This document shows, piece by piece, positions 38,163 through 46,232 of a stretch of 49,438 nucleotides of DNA. The notes beneath the pieces were generated by a model. It ran no database searches. It was not told the DNA's origin and saw only the letters and a list, made by a program, of their open reading frames with translations. Made by a program: the position numbers and the translations under genes. Location: the NCBI GenBank assembly GCA_023265045.1, contig JAHFUQ010000015.1, forward strand, positions 1 to 49,438. The letters are read 5' to 3'. Source of the stretch: Acidimicrobiia bacterium (GTDB lineage: Bacteria > Actinomycetota > Acidimicrobiia > Acidimicrobiales > AC-14). Position 1 is the stretch's first letter; each line of letters opens with the position of its first letter.

Positions 38163-38901
38163 CGCGGCGGTTCGACTTCCCCACCCAGCCGTCGGTGTCG
38201 TAGCCGCGCACCTCCCAGTAGCCGATCCCGGGATCGCCCTCGGTCACCTCGATCTTGCCCAGCCACTTGCACGACTTGTAGCCGTACATCGGCGCGACGT
38301 ACATGCGCACGGGCCCGCCGTGGGCGCGCGACACCGGTCGCCCGTCCATCTCGTAGGCGACGATCACGTCGGCGCGCTGGGCCTGTTTCATGGTGAGCGT
38401 CTCGGTGTACACGCCGTCGAAGGAGATGAACCGCACGCCTTGGGCCGTGCTGCTCGCGCCCGCCCGGTCCAGCACGTCGGAGAGCCGGACGCCCGTCCAC
38501 TTCACGTCGTGGACCCGCCAGCCCGTCACGCACTGGAAGTCCTTCGTCATCCTCACCGCGGGCATGGCCCTTACCTCGTCGAGGGTGAGGACGAGGGGGC
38601 TCGACACGGCGCCGTCGACCGTCAGGCGGTAGTTCGTGGCCGCCATATTGGGTAGCTCGTTGGTGACGGTGTAGATGCGGAACCGGCCGACCGGGAACAG
38701 CGACAGGAAGCCGGCGCCGTCCTTCGACGCGATGGGCCCGATCACCCGCTCGAGGAGGTCGGCGGCCTTGGCGCCGTACAGCACGCCCGCGACGCCGACC
38801 CCGAGCATCCCCAGCACGACCCGCCGGCCTACGGCGGTCTCCGTGGCCTCCTTGGCCTCCTTGGCCTCCTTGGCCTCCTTGGCCTCCTGAACCGACCCCA
38901 C
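38146..38901 (-). CDS. sulfite-oxidase-family molybdopterin oxidoreductase (MsrP/SO-like), membrane-anchored
   Basis: 251 aa from a GTG at 38901. The N-terminus encodes QEAKEAKEAKEAKEATET, a product of a 9-base tandem repeat, then a possible Tat-like signal or anchor (GRRVVLGMLGVGVAGVLYGA). The oxidoreductase molybdopterin-binding fold follows: NYRLTVDGAVSSPLVLTLDE, MTKDFQCVTGW with Cys124 as expected molybdenum ligand, VKWTGVRLSDVLDRAG, GVYTETLTMKQA, YEMDGRPVSRAHGGPVRMYV, YGYKSCKWLGKIEVTE. It is shorter than sulfite oxidase and lacks the dimerisation domain, like MsrP/YedY-type enzymes. Substrate may be sulfite, a sulfoxide or another compound; neighbouring sulfite exporters hint at sulfur oxyanions. 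Confidence 0.88.
   Translation of the reverse strand: MGSVQEAKEAKEAKEAKEATETAVGRRVVLGMLGVGVAGVLYGAKAADLLERVIGPIASKDGAGFLSLFPVGRFRIYTVTNELPNMAATNYRLTVDGAVSSPLVLTLDEVRAMPAVRMTKDFQCVTGWRVHDVKWTGVRLSDVLDRAGASSTAQGVRFISFDGVYTETLTMKQAQRADVIVAYEMDGRPVSRAHGGPVRMYVAPMYGYKSCKWLGKIEVTEGDPGIGYWEVRGYDTDGWVGKSNRRDDKPI
38845..38889. repeat. 9-bp tandem repeat, five units
   Basis: GGCCTCCTT is repeated four times, plus a fifth copy ending in G, within the 5' end of the molybdopterin oxidoreductase gene. On the coding strand each unit reads AAGGAGGCC (Lys-Glu-Ala), so each repeat also contains a Shine-Dalgarno-like AAGGAGG. Confidence 0.9.
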
Positions 38902-39045
38902 GCCCCGAATCGTACGACGGCGCTTGGCCGTACCCTGGTCAGTTCATACGATCGTAAGCTCGGGCGTGGTCGCGTGAGGCGCGGACCACCGGTCCTTTCG
39001 AACAATTCCGATCGACAAGCGAGCAGTTCGGTAGGGTACGGCCGC

Positions 39046-39918
39046 GTGGATTTCGGTGTGACCGCCATGGGCCTCGTCGTCGGCATGGTCGTGGGCCTCA
39101 CGGGCATGGGCGGCGGCGCGCTCATGACGCCCCTGCTCGTGCTCCTCTTCAAGATCCAACCCCTGGCGGCCGTGTCCAGCGACCTGGTGGCGGCCGTCGT
39201 GATGAAGCCGGTGGGCGGGGGCGTCCACCTCAAGCGGGGAACGGTCAACCTCCAGATGGTCAAGTGGCTGGCCTTCGGTTCGGTGCCGTCCGCCTTCCTC
39301 GGCGTGCTCGTCCTCCGGGCCCTGGGCGACAGCGACGCCATCCAACACCGGCTCAAGCTCCTCCTCGGGGTCGCCCTGCTCGTGGCCGCGACGGCGATGG
39401 TCGTCAAGGCCGTCGTGGAGAGGGGTCGCGTCGCCTCGTCCGACCCGGTGGTGGTGAAGCCCCTTCCCACCCTCGCCATCGGCGTGGCCGGCGGGTTGAT
39501 CGTCGGGATGACGTCGGTCGGATCGGGGTCCCTCATGATCGTGCTCCTGCTCGCCCTGTACCCGCAGTTGACGGCGCGCCAGCTGGTCGGAACCGACCTC
39601 GTGCAGGCCGTTCCGCTCGTCATGTCCGCCGCCGCCGGCCACCTGCTGTTCGGCGACTTCGTGTTCGGGCTGACGGCGTCGCTGCTCCTCGGCAGCGTGC
39701 CGGGGGTCTACATCGGCGCCCGGGTGTCGTCTCGCGCCAACGACCGGATCATCCGCCCCATCCTCGTGACGGTCCTGGCCGCGTCGGCGTTGAAGTTGCT
39801 GGGCGTGCCCACCGAGGTCGTCGGCGGGCTGCTCATGGGCGCCATCCTGGCCGGCGGTGTCGCCGCGGCCACGTGGCTGCGCCGGCGCACCCCGCAGATC
39901 CAGGTCGACACCGCCTGA
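39046..39918 (+). CDS. TauE/SafE-family sulfite/organosulfonate exporter
   Basis: 290 aa from the GTG at 39046 (VDFGVTAMGLVVGMVVG); a longer in-frame start at 38974 would add a polar N-terminus that does not look genuine. The two family halves are clear: MVVGLTGMGGGALMTPLLVL and GGLIVGMTSVGSGSLMIVLL, each the GxGGG/GxGSG-type motif of TauE/SafE. Eight hydrophobic helices are expected. Such proteins export sulfite, sulfoacetate and related anions. It is followed after 12 bases by an Rrf2 regulator and lies next to the molybdopterin oxidoreductase (divergent), so a sulfur-oxyanion role is likely. Confidence 0.9.
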   Translation: MDFGVTAMGLVVGMVVGLTGMGGGALMTPLLVLLFKIQPLAAVSSDLVAAVVMKPVGGGVHLKRGTVNLQMVKWLAFGSVPSAFLGVLVLRALGDSDAIQHRLKLLLGVALLVAATAMVVKAVVERGRVASSDPVVVKPLPTLAIGVAGGLIVGMTSVGSGSLMIVLLLALYPQLTARQLVGTDLVQAVPLVMSAAAGHLLFGDFVFGLTASLLLGSVPGVYIGARVSSRANDRIIRPILVTVLAASALKLLGVPTEVVGGLLMGAILAGGVAAATWLRRRTPQIQVDTA

Positions 39919-39930
39919 TCGGGAGCGGCG

Positions 39931-40416
39931 ATGCGCCACAATCAGCGGGTGCGCATCTCCGCCAAGGTCGACTACGCCGTGCGGGCCCTGGTGGAGCTGG
40001 CCGCCGCGGGGGCAGGGCCGGTCAAAGGGGACGTGATCGCGGCGCGCCAGGGCGTGCCCGCCAACTTCCTCGAGAACATTCTCAGCGACCTGCGCCGGGC
40101 GGGGATCGTCGCCAGCCAGCGCGGCTCGGTCGGGGGTTACTGGCTCGCTGCGCCCGCCGAGACGGTCACCATCGCCGACGTGATCCGCACCGTCGAAGGC
40201 CCGCTGGCGGACGTGCGTGGCGAGGCGCTGGAAGACCTCGACTACCCCGGCCCCGCCGAGGCGCTCCAGGCCGTCTGGGTCGCCACCCGCGCCAGCCTGA
40301 GGACCGTGCTCGAGGAGGTCACCATCGCCGACGTGGCGTCCGGCCACCTCCCCCCGGTGGTCGGCGAGATGACCAAGCTGGCCGGCGCCTGGGAACGGCG
40401 GCCGGGCCGGGCCTAG
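39931..40416 (+). CDS. Rrf2-family transcriptional regulator without cysteines
   Basis: 161 aa from the ATG at 39931 with GGGAG upstream. The Rrf2 winged helix is clear (RISAKVDYAVRALVELAAAG, IAARQGVPANFLENILSDLR, GIVASQRGSVGGYWLAAPAE, VTIADVIRTVEGPLADVRGE). Iron-sulfur-sensing members (IscR, NsrR, RsrR) carry a cysteine cluster near residue 90-105; this protein has no cysteine at all, so it cannot bind a cluster that way. It is closer in kind to CymR-type sulfur regulators, which act through protein partners. Placement between two sulfite-exporter genes supports a sulfur-responsive regulator. It overlaps the convergent TauE-like gene by 4 bases. Confidence 0.88.
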   Translation: MRHNQRVRISAKVDYAVRALVELAAAGAGPVKGDVIAARQGVPANFLENILSDLRRAGIVASQRGSVGGYWLAAPAETVTIADVIRTVEGPLADVRGEALEDLDYPGPAEALQAVWVATRASLRTVLEEVTIADVASGHLPPVVGEMTKLAGAWERRPGRA

Positions 40417-41171
40417 CCCGCAACCAGGCGGAGGACGCTGAACGACACGCCGCCGGCGATCAGGAACACCCCGAACGCGCGCTGGAGCGTCGAGCCGTGC
40501 ACCTGCCGGGCGAGGCGGGTCCCCACCGGGCTGGCGGGCACCGCGCCCACGGCGAAAAGGCCGGCGACGCCCCAGTCGACGTGACCCACGGCCCAGTGCG
40601 TGGCGAGCGTCGGCACGGCTAGGACGGTCACGACCACCAGGCTGGTGCCGACCGCCTGGCGGACGCGCAGCCCGAACGTGAGCGTGTACAACGGCACGAG
40701 CAGGAAGCCGCCGCTGTTCGCCAGCAAGCCGGTGACGAAGCCCACCAGGCTCGACGCGCCAACGAGGAGCGGGCGGTTCAAGCGCCGGAGCTCGCCCGCC
40801 CGGCGTGCGGCCTCGCCGACCGGGAACAGCAGGCGGGCGCCGACGGCCGCCAACGCCACGCCCGACCCGACCAGCAACCACCGGCCACCCACGCTGTCGG
40901 ACAGCAAGCCCCCGGCGACGGCGGCAGGCGCGGCGCCGACGAGCGACCAGGTGGCGGCACGGGGGCGGGCGTCGCCGGCGCGGAGGTACGAGAACGCGGC
41001 CAGCGCCGCGGCGGGAATCGTCGCCGGGAGCGGAGACGCGACCGCGGCCACGGCGCGCACCCCCAGCACCGACAGTAACGGCGTCGCCACCGACGATCCG
41101 CCCACGCCGAAAAACCCGATCAGAAGGCCAATGCCCAGGCCGGCGGCGACGACGACGATGGGCGGCGGCAT
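40413..41171 (-). CDS. TauE/SafE-family sulfite exporter (second copy)
   Basis: 252 aa from the ATG at 41171. Family motifs: GLLIGFFGVGGSSVATPLLS near the start and FVTGLLANSGGFLLVPLYTL in the second half; the second glycine motif is weaker (NSGG). Eight hydrophobic segments are visible. It differs enough from the exporter at 39046 to be a distant paralogue. It is oriented opposite to the Rrf2 gene and overlaps its end, so control by that regulator would have to act on a separate promoter upstream of 41171. Confidence 0.88.
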   Translation of the reverse strand: MPPPIVVVAAGLGIGLLIGFFGVGGSSVATPLLSVLGVRAVAAVASPLPATIPAAALAAFSYLRAGDARPRAATWSLVGAAPAAVAGGLLSDSVGGRWLLVGSGVALAAVGARLLFPVGEAARRAGELRRLNRPLLVGASSLVGFVTGLLANSGGFLLVPLYTLTFGLRVRQAVGTSLVVVTVLAVPTLATHWAVGHVDWGVAGLFAVGAVPASPVGTRLARQVHGSTLQRAFGVFLIAGGVSFSVLRLVAG

Positions 41172-41254
41172 CGTCGCCCATCCTGCTATGCCCCGATGAT
41201 TACGCCGCGCACCGTCGCAACCGGAACGGTGACCAAGGTGCCGGACTGACCAGG

Positions 41255-41281
41255 GAGGGCCCGGCCTGGCGCCGGGCCCTC
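41255..41281 (-). terminator. strong hairpin downstream of efp
   Basis: GAGGGCCCGGC (41255-41265) pairs perfectly with GCCGGGCCCTC (41271-41281) around a 5-base loop, 16 bases beyond the efp stop. No long T-run. It separates efp from the downstream exporter gene on the same strand. Confidence 0.75.
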
Positions 41282-41296
41282 TCCCCCGAACGGCTC

Positions 41297-41860
41297 CTAG
41301 GCGCGAGCGATGTATTCGCCGCTGCGCGTGTCCACGACGATCTGATCGCCGGCGTTCACGAACAGCGGCACCCGCACCGTCTTGCCCGTCTCGAGCGTTG
41401 CCGGCTTGGTGGCGCCCGAGACCCGGTCGCCCTGGACGCCGGGCTCGGTCTCGTCGATCTTCAGCGTCACCGACGCGGGGAGGTCGACGCCCACTATTTC
41501 GCTGTCGTGAACCCTGATCGTCGCCGTCATCTGGGGAACGAGGTAGTCCGCGGCTGTCCCAAGTGTCTGGCGCGGCACCTCGGTCTGTTCATACGAACGA
41601 GTGTCCATGAAAACGTAGTTTTCGCCGTCGATGTACACCAGTTCCATGTCGTTTTGCTCGATCACGGCCTGTTCGAGACGCTCGCCGGCGCGGTAGGTGC
41701 GCTCCAGCACGGCCCCCGTCCGCACGCTCTTGAGCTTCGTCCGCACGAACGCCTGCCCCTTGCCGGGATTGACGTGAGCGAACTCCACGACCGTGAAAAG
41801 GCCGTCAGGAAGCTTCAGGGCGATCCCGTTCTTGAAGTCTGAGGTTGCGATCTGAGCCAT
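41297..41860 (-). CDS. efp: elongation factor P
   Basis: 187 aa from the ATG at 41860, standard EF-P length; the frame stays open upstream but that part is antisense to the rRNA methyltransferase gene. Domain I KOW-like fold starts IATSDFKNGIALKLPDGLFT and carries the tip loop HVNPGKGQAFVRTKL with Lys34 at the functional position. OB domains II and III follow (MELVYIDGENYVFMDTRSYE, VSGATKPATLETGKTVRVPL, VDTRSGEYIARA). EF-P relieves ribosome stalling at consecutive prolines. No modification genes (epmA, yeiP partners) are adjacent; actinobacterial EF-P with a Pro-Gly-Lys-Gly tip is thought to work unmodified. Confidence 0.96.
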   Translation of the reverse strand: MAQIATSDFKNGIALKLPDGLFTVVEFAHVNPGKGQAFVRTKLKSVRTGAVLERTYRAGERLEQAVIEQNDMELVYIDGENYVFMDTRSYEQTEVPRQTLGTAADYLVPQMTATIRVHDSEIVGVDLPASVTLKIDETEPGVQGDRVSGATKPATLETGKTVRVPLFVNAGDQIVVDTRSGEYIARA

Positions 41861-41932
41861 GGCAGACGAAGACGTTAGCAGGGGCGCCCTCTGGCTCTTG
41901 CGGTCAGGGCGCCTTGGTAACGTCTGGGCTGC

Positions 41933-42673
41933 GTGGAGATGGTCTTCGGGAAGCACTCGGTCCGGGCGGTCTTCCAGGCTCGCCCGTCCGCCGTCCGGCG
42001 CACGATCATCATGGACGGACCGTCCCGCTACCTCAGTGAGTTCGTCGACCTTTCCAATCGCGCCGGCGTGCGCCCCGAGACTCTCGGCCGCGACCAGTTC
42101 CTCCGGTTGGGGCGATTCACCGAGGACGACAAGCACCAGGGGATATTCGTCCTCACCGAGCCACGCGAGATCTTTGATGAGCACGACCTGGGACGGCTGG
42201 AACACGCTTCTATCGTCCTCGCCCTTGACCAGGTTTCGAACCCACAGAACTTCGGGACAGTTCTGCGCAATGCGGCTTTCTTCGGCGTCGACGCCGTGCT
42301 GTGGATGAAGAACCGTTCGGTCGACCTCTCCCCCACCGTCTCGCGTGTGGCCGTCGGGGGCAGCGAGTTGGTGGGCCTGTTCCGGGTGACGAACCTGGCC
42401 CGCAGCCTCGACACGCTCAAGAAGCTTGGCTTCTGGGTCTACGGCCTCGACGAGCGGGGCGAGAGGACGCTTGCGCAGACCGATTTCGGGAAGAAGGCCG
42501 TCCTCGTCGTCGGCGCCGAGGGCGAGGGCCTCCGCCAGCGCACGAAGGCGACCTGCGACGAGCTCGTCCGCATCCCCGGTGGGCGCCCGGGCGTCGAAAG
42601 CCTGAACGCCGGAGTGGCCACCGGCGTGGCCCTGGCCGAGCTGACCCGTTCCCCCGCGCCGCACGCGGGGTAG
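41933..42673 (+). CDS. rlmB: SpoU/TrmH-family rRNA 2'-O-methyltransferase (RlmB-like)
   Basis: 246 aa from a GTG at 41933. The N-terminal substrate-binding part begins VFGKHSVRAVFQARPSAVRR. The knotted SPOUT catalytic domain shows motif 1 LALDQVSNPQNFGTVLRNAA, motif 2 VLVVGAEGEGLRQRTKATCD and motif 3 VRIPGGRPGVESLNAGVATG. These are the SAM-binding and ribose-methylating motifs of the RlmB/TrmH group. A 23S rRNA guanosine-2'-O-methyltransferase role is the best guess; tRNA or antibiotic-resistance methyltransferases of the same family are alternatives. It is divergent from efp with 72 bases between. Confidence 0.88.
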   Translation: MEMVFGKHSVRAVFQARPSAVRRTIIMDGPSRYLSEFVDLSNRAGVRPETLGRDQFLRLGRFTEDDKHQGIFVLTEPREIFDEHDLGRLEHASIVLALDQVSNPQNFGTVLRNAAFFGVDAVLWMKNRSVDLSPTVSRVAVGGSELVGLFRVTNLARSLDTLKKLGFWVYGLDERGERTLAQTDFGKKAVLVVGAEGEGLRQRTKATCDELVRIPGGRPGVESLNAGVATGVALAELTRSPAPHAG

Positions 42674-42802
42674 GGGAACGTCCCGCCTTTACGGCCGCAG
42701 GCCAGCGGGTCAGTTGGCAGGGAACAGGCCGTAGCGAGTTCTTGCGTGGTAACTGCTCGGGAGCCTCGGCTCGCCCCACCCTGACGCCACGCGCACGGTT
42801 GC

Positions 42803-44872
42803 CTACGGACAGTTCACGTTGACGCCATTCGTGCAAAAGTCGCTCAGGGAGCCGCCGTCGTTCTGGTTCGTGCCCGTGCCGCCGTCCAGGTAGTCAAAGC
42901 CGGGGCCGCCGAACAAGACGTCGTCGCCGGGGCCGCCCTCGAGCCGGTCGTTGCCGTCGTCGCCGGAAAGTCCGTCGTTGCCGGAACCGCCGATCAACAA
43001 GTCGTTGCCGAGGCCGCCGCAGATCGTGTCGTTGCCGTCGCCGCCGTCGAGGCGATCGTTGCCCGCTCCGCCGAAGATCAGGTCGTCGCCCCCCAGGCCG
43101 TTGATGCTGTCGTTGCCGTCGAGCCCGAAGATGGCGTCGTCGCCGGGCGTGCCCATGAGGGCGGCGTCGGAGCCACTGGTGCCCACGACCACGTTGTAGC
43201 CCGGTGGGACGCTCGCCGGCGTAGGCGGCGCGGCGCAGATCAGGGTGCTGGGGCACGCGGGGAACCGGAACGATGCGATCTGGGTGCGGAAGCTCCCCGC
43301 CGCGGTGGCGTACTCGCCCGTGAACCAGAAGGTGCAGTCATCGACAGGGTCGACCGACATCTGGCTGTAGTCGCCCCACCGGTTGCTCGTCGTCTGGGAC
43401 CCCGTGCCGTTCACGATGACGGCCTCGGTCTGCGGCAGCGTTCCGACCGGATCGGACGCAAGGCGCCCGGCGTAGCGCAGCGAGGGGAAGACCGAGCCGC
43501 TGGACACGCTGTAGCCGAGGGCCATGTCGCCCCGCTTGTCCATCGCCATGCTGCCCATGAAGCGGTGGCTTGCGTCCGGCGAGTGGTCTCCCTGCTGGAA
43601 GATCGACCACCCGGCGCCCGTGTTGCGCAGCTCGTACCACCGGATCCCGGCGTGGTCGGCGCCGTCGACGTCGACCGTCTGGTTGACAACCATCGCCTGG
43701 TACGTCCCGAAGTTCCGGTACTGCAAGCGCCACATAGGTCGGTTGGCGAGGGTGTCGATCCCCACCGCCGTACCGGGCTGGGGAATGCAGTTGCGGCTGA
43801 ACCCGCACATGTTGGAGTCGAAGGCGTTGGGGGTCAGCGTGTTGCCCAACGTGAACGTCGAGTTTCCGGGCACGCCCCAGTCGACGTGGAAGTTGTACAC
43901 CTCGAGCCGGTCAGCGCCTCCATTCACGGCGCCGTCGACCGTGCGGGTGAAGGGGTTCGGCGCCCCGGCGGGCGGCGCCGCCGTGCCGTCCCAGTCGGCG
44001 GGCAGGATCCGGGTCTGGCGGCCGCCGGTCAGCGCGTCGATCTCGAACCGCTGCATCGTCGCCGGGTTCCCGTTGACCATCTGGCCCCGGTCGAAGGCGT
44101 AGGCGCCGAGGACGCTGTCCTCAAAGGTCGACATGTAGTAGGCGTCCGGCCACACCCCGATCTTCGGGTAGTCGGGGAAGTTGGTGGTGGCGAACTCGTA
44201 CAGGAAGTAGGCGCCCGTCGGATCGGCGGTCTGGGCCACGGCGATGCACTCCGAGAAGGGAGGGAGGGGGTTGCCCATGGCATCGCGCCCGTTGGAGGCG
44301 AACTGGGTGAGCACGAACCGATCAGCCAGTTGGTCGTAGACCACGATCGGGTCGCCGAGGTTGCTCGGCTCGCACAGGCCTCCCTGGCCGGTCCAGAGCG
44401 TATTGATGTTGCTCGGGCCGGCGAGCACGGCGCCCTGCTTGTTGTAGATGGTAAAGCGGGTGTTCACCATCTGGACATAGTGGTTGGGGCCCACGTCGCC
44501 GGTGGGGTCGGGAGGGTTGCCGCCGGTCGTCCCTAGGAAGCTCGTCGTGGGCAGGGGCGCGGGGGCGTCAAAGAGCTGGGCAGCCTGCGCGGCGCGTTGC
44601 GAGCCGGCGCTGGGCGCGGGGCTGCCAACGGGGGGCGACACCGCTCCCGCCTCGGGGTGGGCGGCGGTATCGGCGGTCGCAGTGGGCAGGGAGGCGGCCG
44701 GTGGCGAGAGCTTCGGCTTCACCGCGGCCGACACCTGCGCGGGCGCCGAGGCCGCGCCCGCAGCCGGAACAAAGGCGCGGGCGACCGTCGCGACCGGCGT
44801 CGACGTTGCGATCAGCGGCAACCCACTCACGATCAGCGCCGCAAACCACGCAAACGGCTTTCGAGCCCTCAT
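42803..44872 (-). CDS. large secreted protein with C-terminal RTX-type repeats
   Basis: 689 aa from the ATG at 44872. A signal peptide (FAWFAALIVSGLPLIATSTP) is followed by an Ala/Pro/Thr-rich linker to ~residue 105. Residues ~115-530 form a domain beginning FLGTTGGNPPDPTGDVGPNH and containing GDPIVVYDQLADRFVLTQFA, PDYPKIGVWPDAYYMSTFED and NRWGDYSQMSVDPVDDCTFW, a beta-propeller-like family often seen in secreted bacterial proteins; no catalytic residues are evident. Residues ~560-670 are RTX calcium-binding repeats (GTPGDDAIFGLDGNDSINGL, GGAGNDRLDGGDGNDTICGG). It resembles the smaller RTX protein at 16.8 kb in the repeat part only. Extracellular adhesin, matrix or binding protein is likely; substrate unknown. 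Confidence 0.85.
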   Translation of the reverse strand: MRARKPFAWFAALIVSGLPLIATSTPVATVARAFVPAAGAASAPAQVSAAVKPKLSPPAASLPTATADTAAHPEAGAVSPPVGSPAPSAGSQRAAQAAQLFDAPAPLPTTSFLGTTGGNPPDPTGDVGPNHYVQMVNTRFTIYNKQGAVLAGPSNINTLWTGQGGLCEPSNLGDPIVVYDQLADRFVLTQFASNGRDAMGNPLPPFSECIAVAQTADPTGAYFLYEFATTNFPDYPKIGVWPDAYYMSTFEDSVLGAYAFDRGQMVNGNPATMQRFEIDALTGGRQTRILPADWDGTAAPPAGAPNPFTRTVDGAVNGGADRLEVYNFHVDWGVPGNSTFTLGNTLTPNAFDSNMCGFSRNCIPQPGTAVGIDTLANRPMWRLQYRNFGTYQAMVVNQTVDVDGADHAGIRWYELRNTGAGWSIFQQGDHSPDASHRFMGSMAMDKRGDMALGYSVSSGSVFPSLRYAGRLASDPVGTLPQTEAVIVNGTGSQTTSNRWGDYSQMSVDPVDDCTFWFTGEYATAAGSFRTQIASFRFPACPSTLICAAPPTPASVPPGYNVVVGTSGSDAALMGTPGDDAIFGLDGNDSINGLGGDDLIFGGAGNDRLDGGDGNDTICGGLGNDLLIGGSGNDGLSGDDGNDRLEGGPGDDVLFGGPGFDYLDGGTGTNQNDGGSLSDFCTNGVNVNCP

Positions 44873-44962
44873 GCCACGCCTCCCCGGCCAACCGACGCCC
44901 GTCCTCTTGTTTGGCCCAGAGCAGATCGTAGCCAGATCGCTCCCCGGGAGCGGCGTTGCCGC

Positions 44963-45499
44963 CTATCCCGAAGGGCAGACCGGCTGCGTGGCGCTGACGC
45001 CCTCCGGGTGCGGCTGGGTGTCGGCCGGGGCGGTCGGCAGCGAGTCCGCCCGAGGGGAGGCGCCGGCCACCACGGGCGCCGAGACGGATGCGCCGCCCAG
45101 CGCGGCGCAGGAGCTCCTCGGCGCCGGTGGTGTTTGCGTCTGGGGTTGGACGGCAGGCACGGTGGTCGCTGCGGCCGCGGCCGCAGCCGGCGCGGGAGCG
45201 GCGGTGGTCACGGTCGATCCCGCGGGCGCGGGCGGTATCGCCCGGACATCCGTCATCTCAGGAACCTCCGCCGGGATGCTCGGCGGCCCCTCGACGGTCG
45301 TCGCGCCGTCCGACCGGATGTCGACCGGCCGCGGGGACCTGCCGCCCGTTGGGCTAATAAGAGAGAGCGCGGCAGTAAACCCGGCGAGGGCCGTGGCGAC
45401 TGCGAGCAAGACGTTGCGGGAGGGTCGCCGCTCACCGTGGTTTGCCTCGCGTGCGGGATGAGAAGCGGTGAGGAGCTCACCGGGCATGGAAACGCCCAT
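44963..45499 (-). CDS. hypothetical membrane-anchored Ala/Pro/Thr-rich protein
   Basis: 178 aa from an ATG at 45499 (a second ATG at 45487). A polar N-terminus of ~28 residues precedes one membrane helix (NVLLAVATALAGFTAALSLI), then a long low-complexity Ala/Pro/Thr-rich extracellular part with two cysteines near the end (SSCAALGG and TQPVCPSG) that may form a disulfide. It overlaps the end of the aquaporin gene by 23 bases and shares its strand, so cotranscription is possible. A plus-strand frame across the same bases is also open, but it has no recognisable features. Function unknown. Confidence 0.5.
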   Translation of the reverse strand: MGVSMPGELLTASHPAREANHGERRPSRNVLLAVATALAGFTAALSLISPTGGRSPRPVDIRSDGATTVEGPPSIPAEVPEMTDVRAIPPAPAGSTVTTAAPAPAAAAAAATTVPAVQPQTQTPPAPRSSCAALGGASVSAPVVAGASPRADSLPTAPADTQPHPEGVSATQPVCPSG

Positions 45500-46229
45500 A
45501 CATCCACGGTACCCCCGCGGCGCGGGCTCGACCGGCTCCAGCGTCCGGCACGACGTCGTCGCGGGACTCGGGTCCGGTGGGATACAGCGCCCGAACGGCG
45601 CCGACCGCCAGCGCCGCGCCCACCAGTTGGGCGATGACGTAGGGCAGGACCGACCCCGGCGCGATCCCGGCGAACGTGTCCGACAGCGTGCGGGCGACGG
45701 TCACGGCCGGGTTGGCGAAGCTGGTCGAGGACGTGAAGAGGTACGCGCCGCCGATGTACGCGCCGACCGCGAACGGCAGGACCGACCGGCGGGAGGTGCG
45801 AACGAGGCAGAAGACGACCAGCAGCAGTCCGAAGGTGGCGACAACCTCGCTCAACCAGAGGGCGCCCGAGCGGCGCGCCGTCGTCGATACGTCGATCAAC
45901 GGCAACCCGAACATGGCGTTGGCCACCACTGCGCCCAACGAGCCGCCGACGAGCTGAGCGCCGATGTAGGCGGCCGCCTCGGACGTTCGCAGACCCCCGA
46001 ACACGCGGACGGCGAGGGTCACCGCCGGGTTCAACTGCGCCCCGGACACGCGACCCAGCGCGAGCATGATCGCGGTGAGCGCCGCGGCGGTGGCAACCGC
46101 GTTCTCCAAGAGTTGCAGACCTACGTCGCCGGGTGACAGCCGGGAGGCGGCAATGCCCGATCCGACGACCGCGGCCACGAGCAGCGCCGTTCCAAGCCCT
46201 TCGGCGAAGGCTCGCCGACCGAGGCCCAC
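45477..46229 (-). CDS. aquaporin / aquaglyceroporin (MIP family), arsenic-linked
   Basis: 250 aa from the ATG at 46229. Six membrane helices and both pore NPA boxes are visible: GAQLNPAVTLAVRVFGG and TSFANPAVTVARTLSD, with the Arg of the selectivity filter three residues after the second box (NPAVTVAR). It starts 3 bases after the stop of the ArsI-type gene, in a divergent arrangement with arsR. Arsenic-linked aquaporins such as AqpS of rhizobia pass arsenite or methylarsenite out of the cell; that function is inferred from this context. An ordinary water or glycerol channel is the alternative. Confidence 0.9.
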   Translation of the reverse strand: MGLGRRAFAEGLGTALLVAAVVGSGIAASRLSPGDVGLQLLENAVATAAALTAIMLALGRVSGAQLNPAVTLAVRVFGGLRTSEAAAYIGAQLVGGSLGAVVANAMFGLPLIDVSTTARRSGALWLSEVVATFGLLLVVFCLVRTSRRSVLPFAVGAYIGGAYLFTSSTSFANPAVTVARTLSDTFAGIAPGSVLPYVIAQLVGAALAVGAVRALYPTGPESRDDVVPDAGAGRARAAGVPWMYGRFHAR

Positions 46230-46232
46230 TGC

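Noticed and set aside
42674-42802. Gene or RNA between the rRNA methyltransferase and the large RTX gene
   Set aside because: The 129 bases between the two convergent stops show only weak GC-rich pairing and no open frame with a start signal.
44484-45461. 325-codon plus-strand frame across the end of the large RTX protein and the hypothetical membrane-anchored gene
   Set aside because: Low-complexity Ala/Gly/Thr sequence without a start context; the minus strand offers a signal peptide at 44872 and a membrane helix near 45400.
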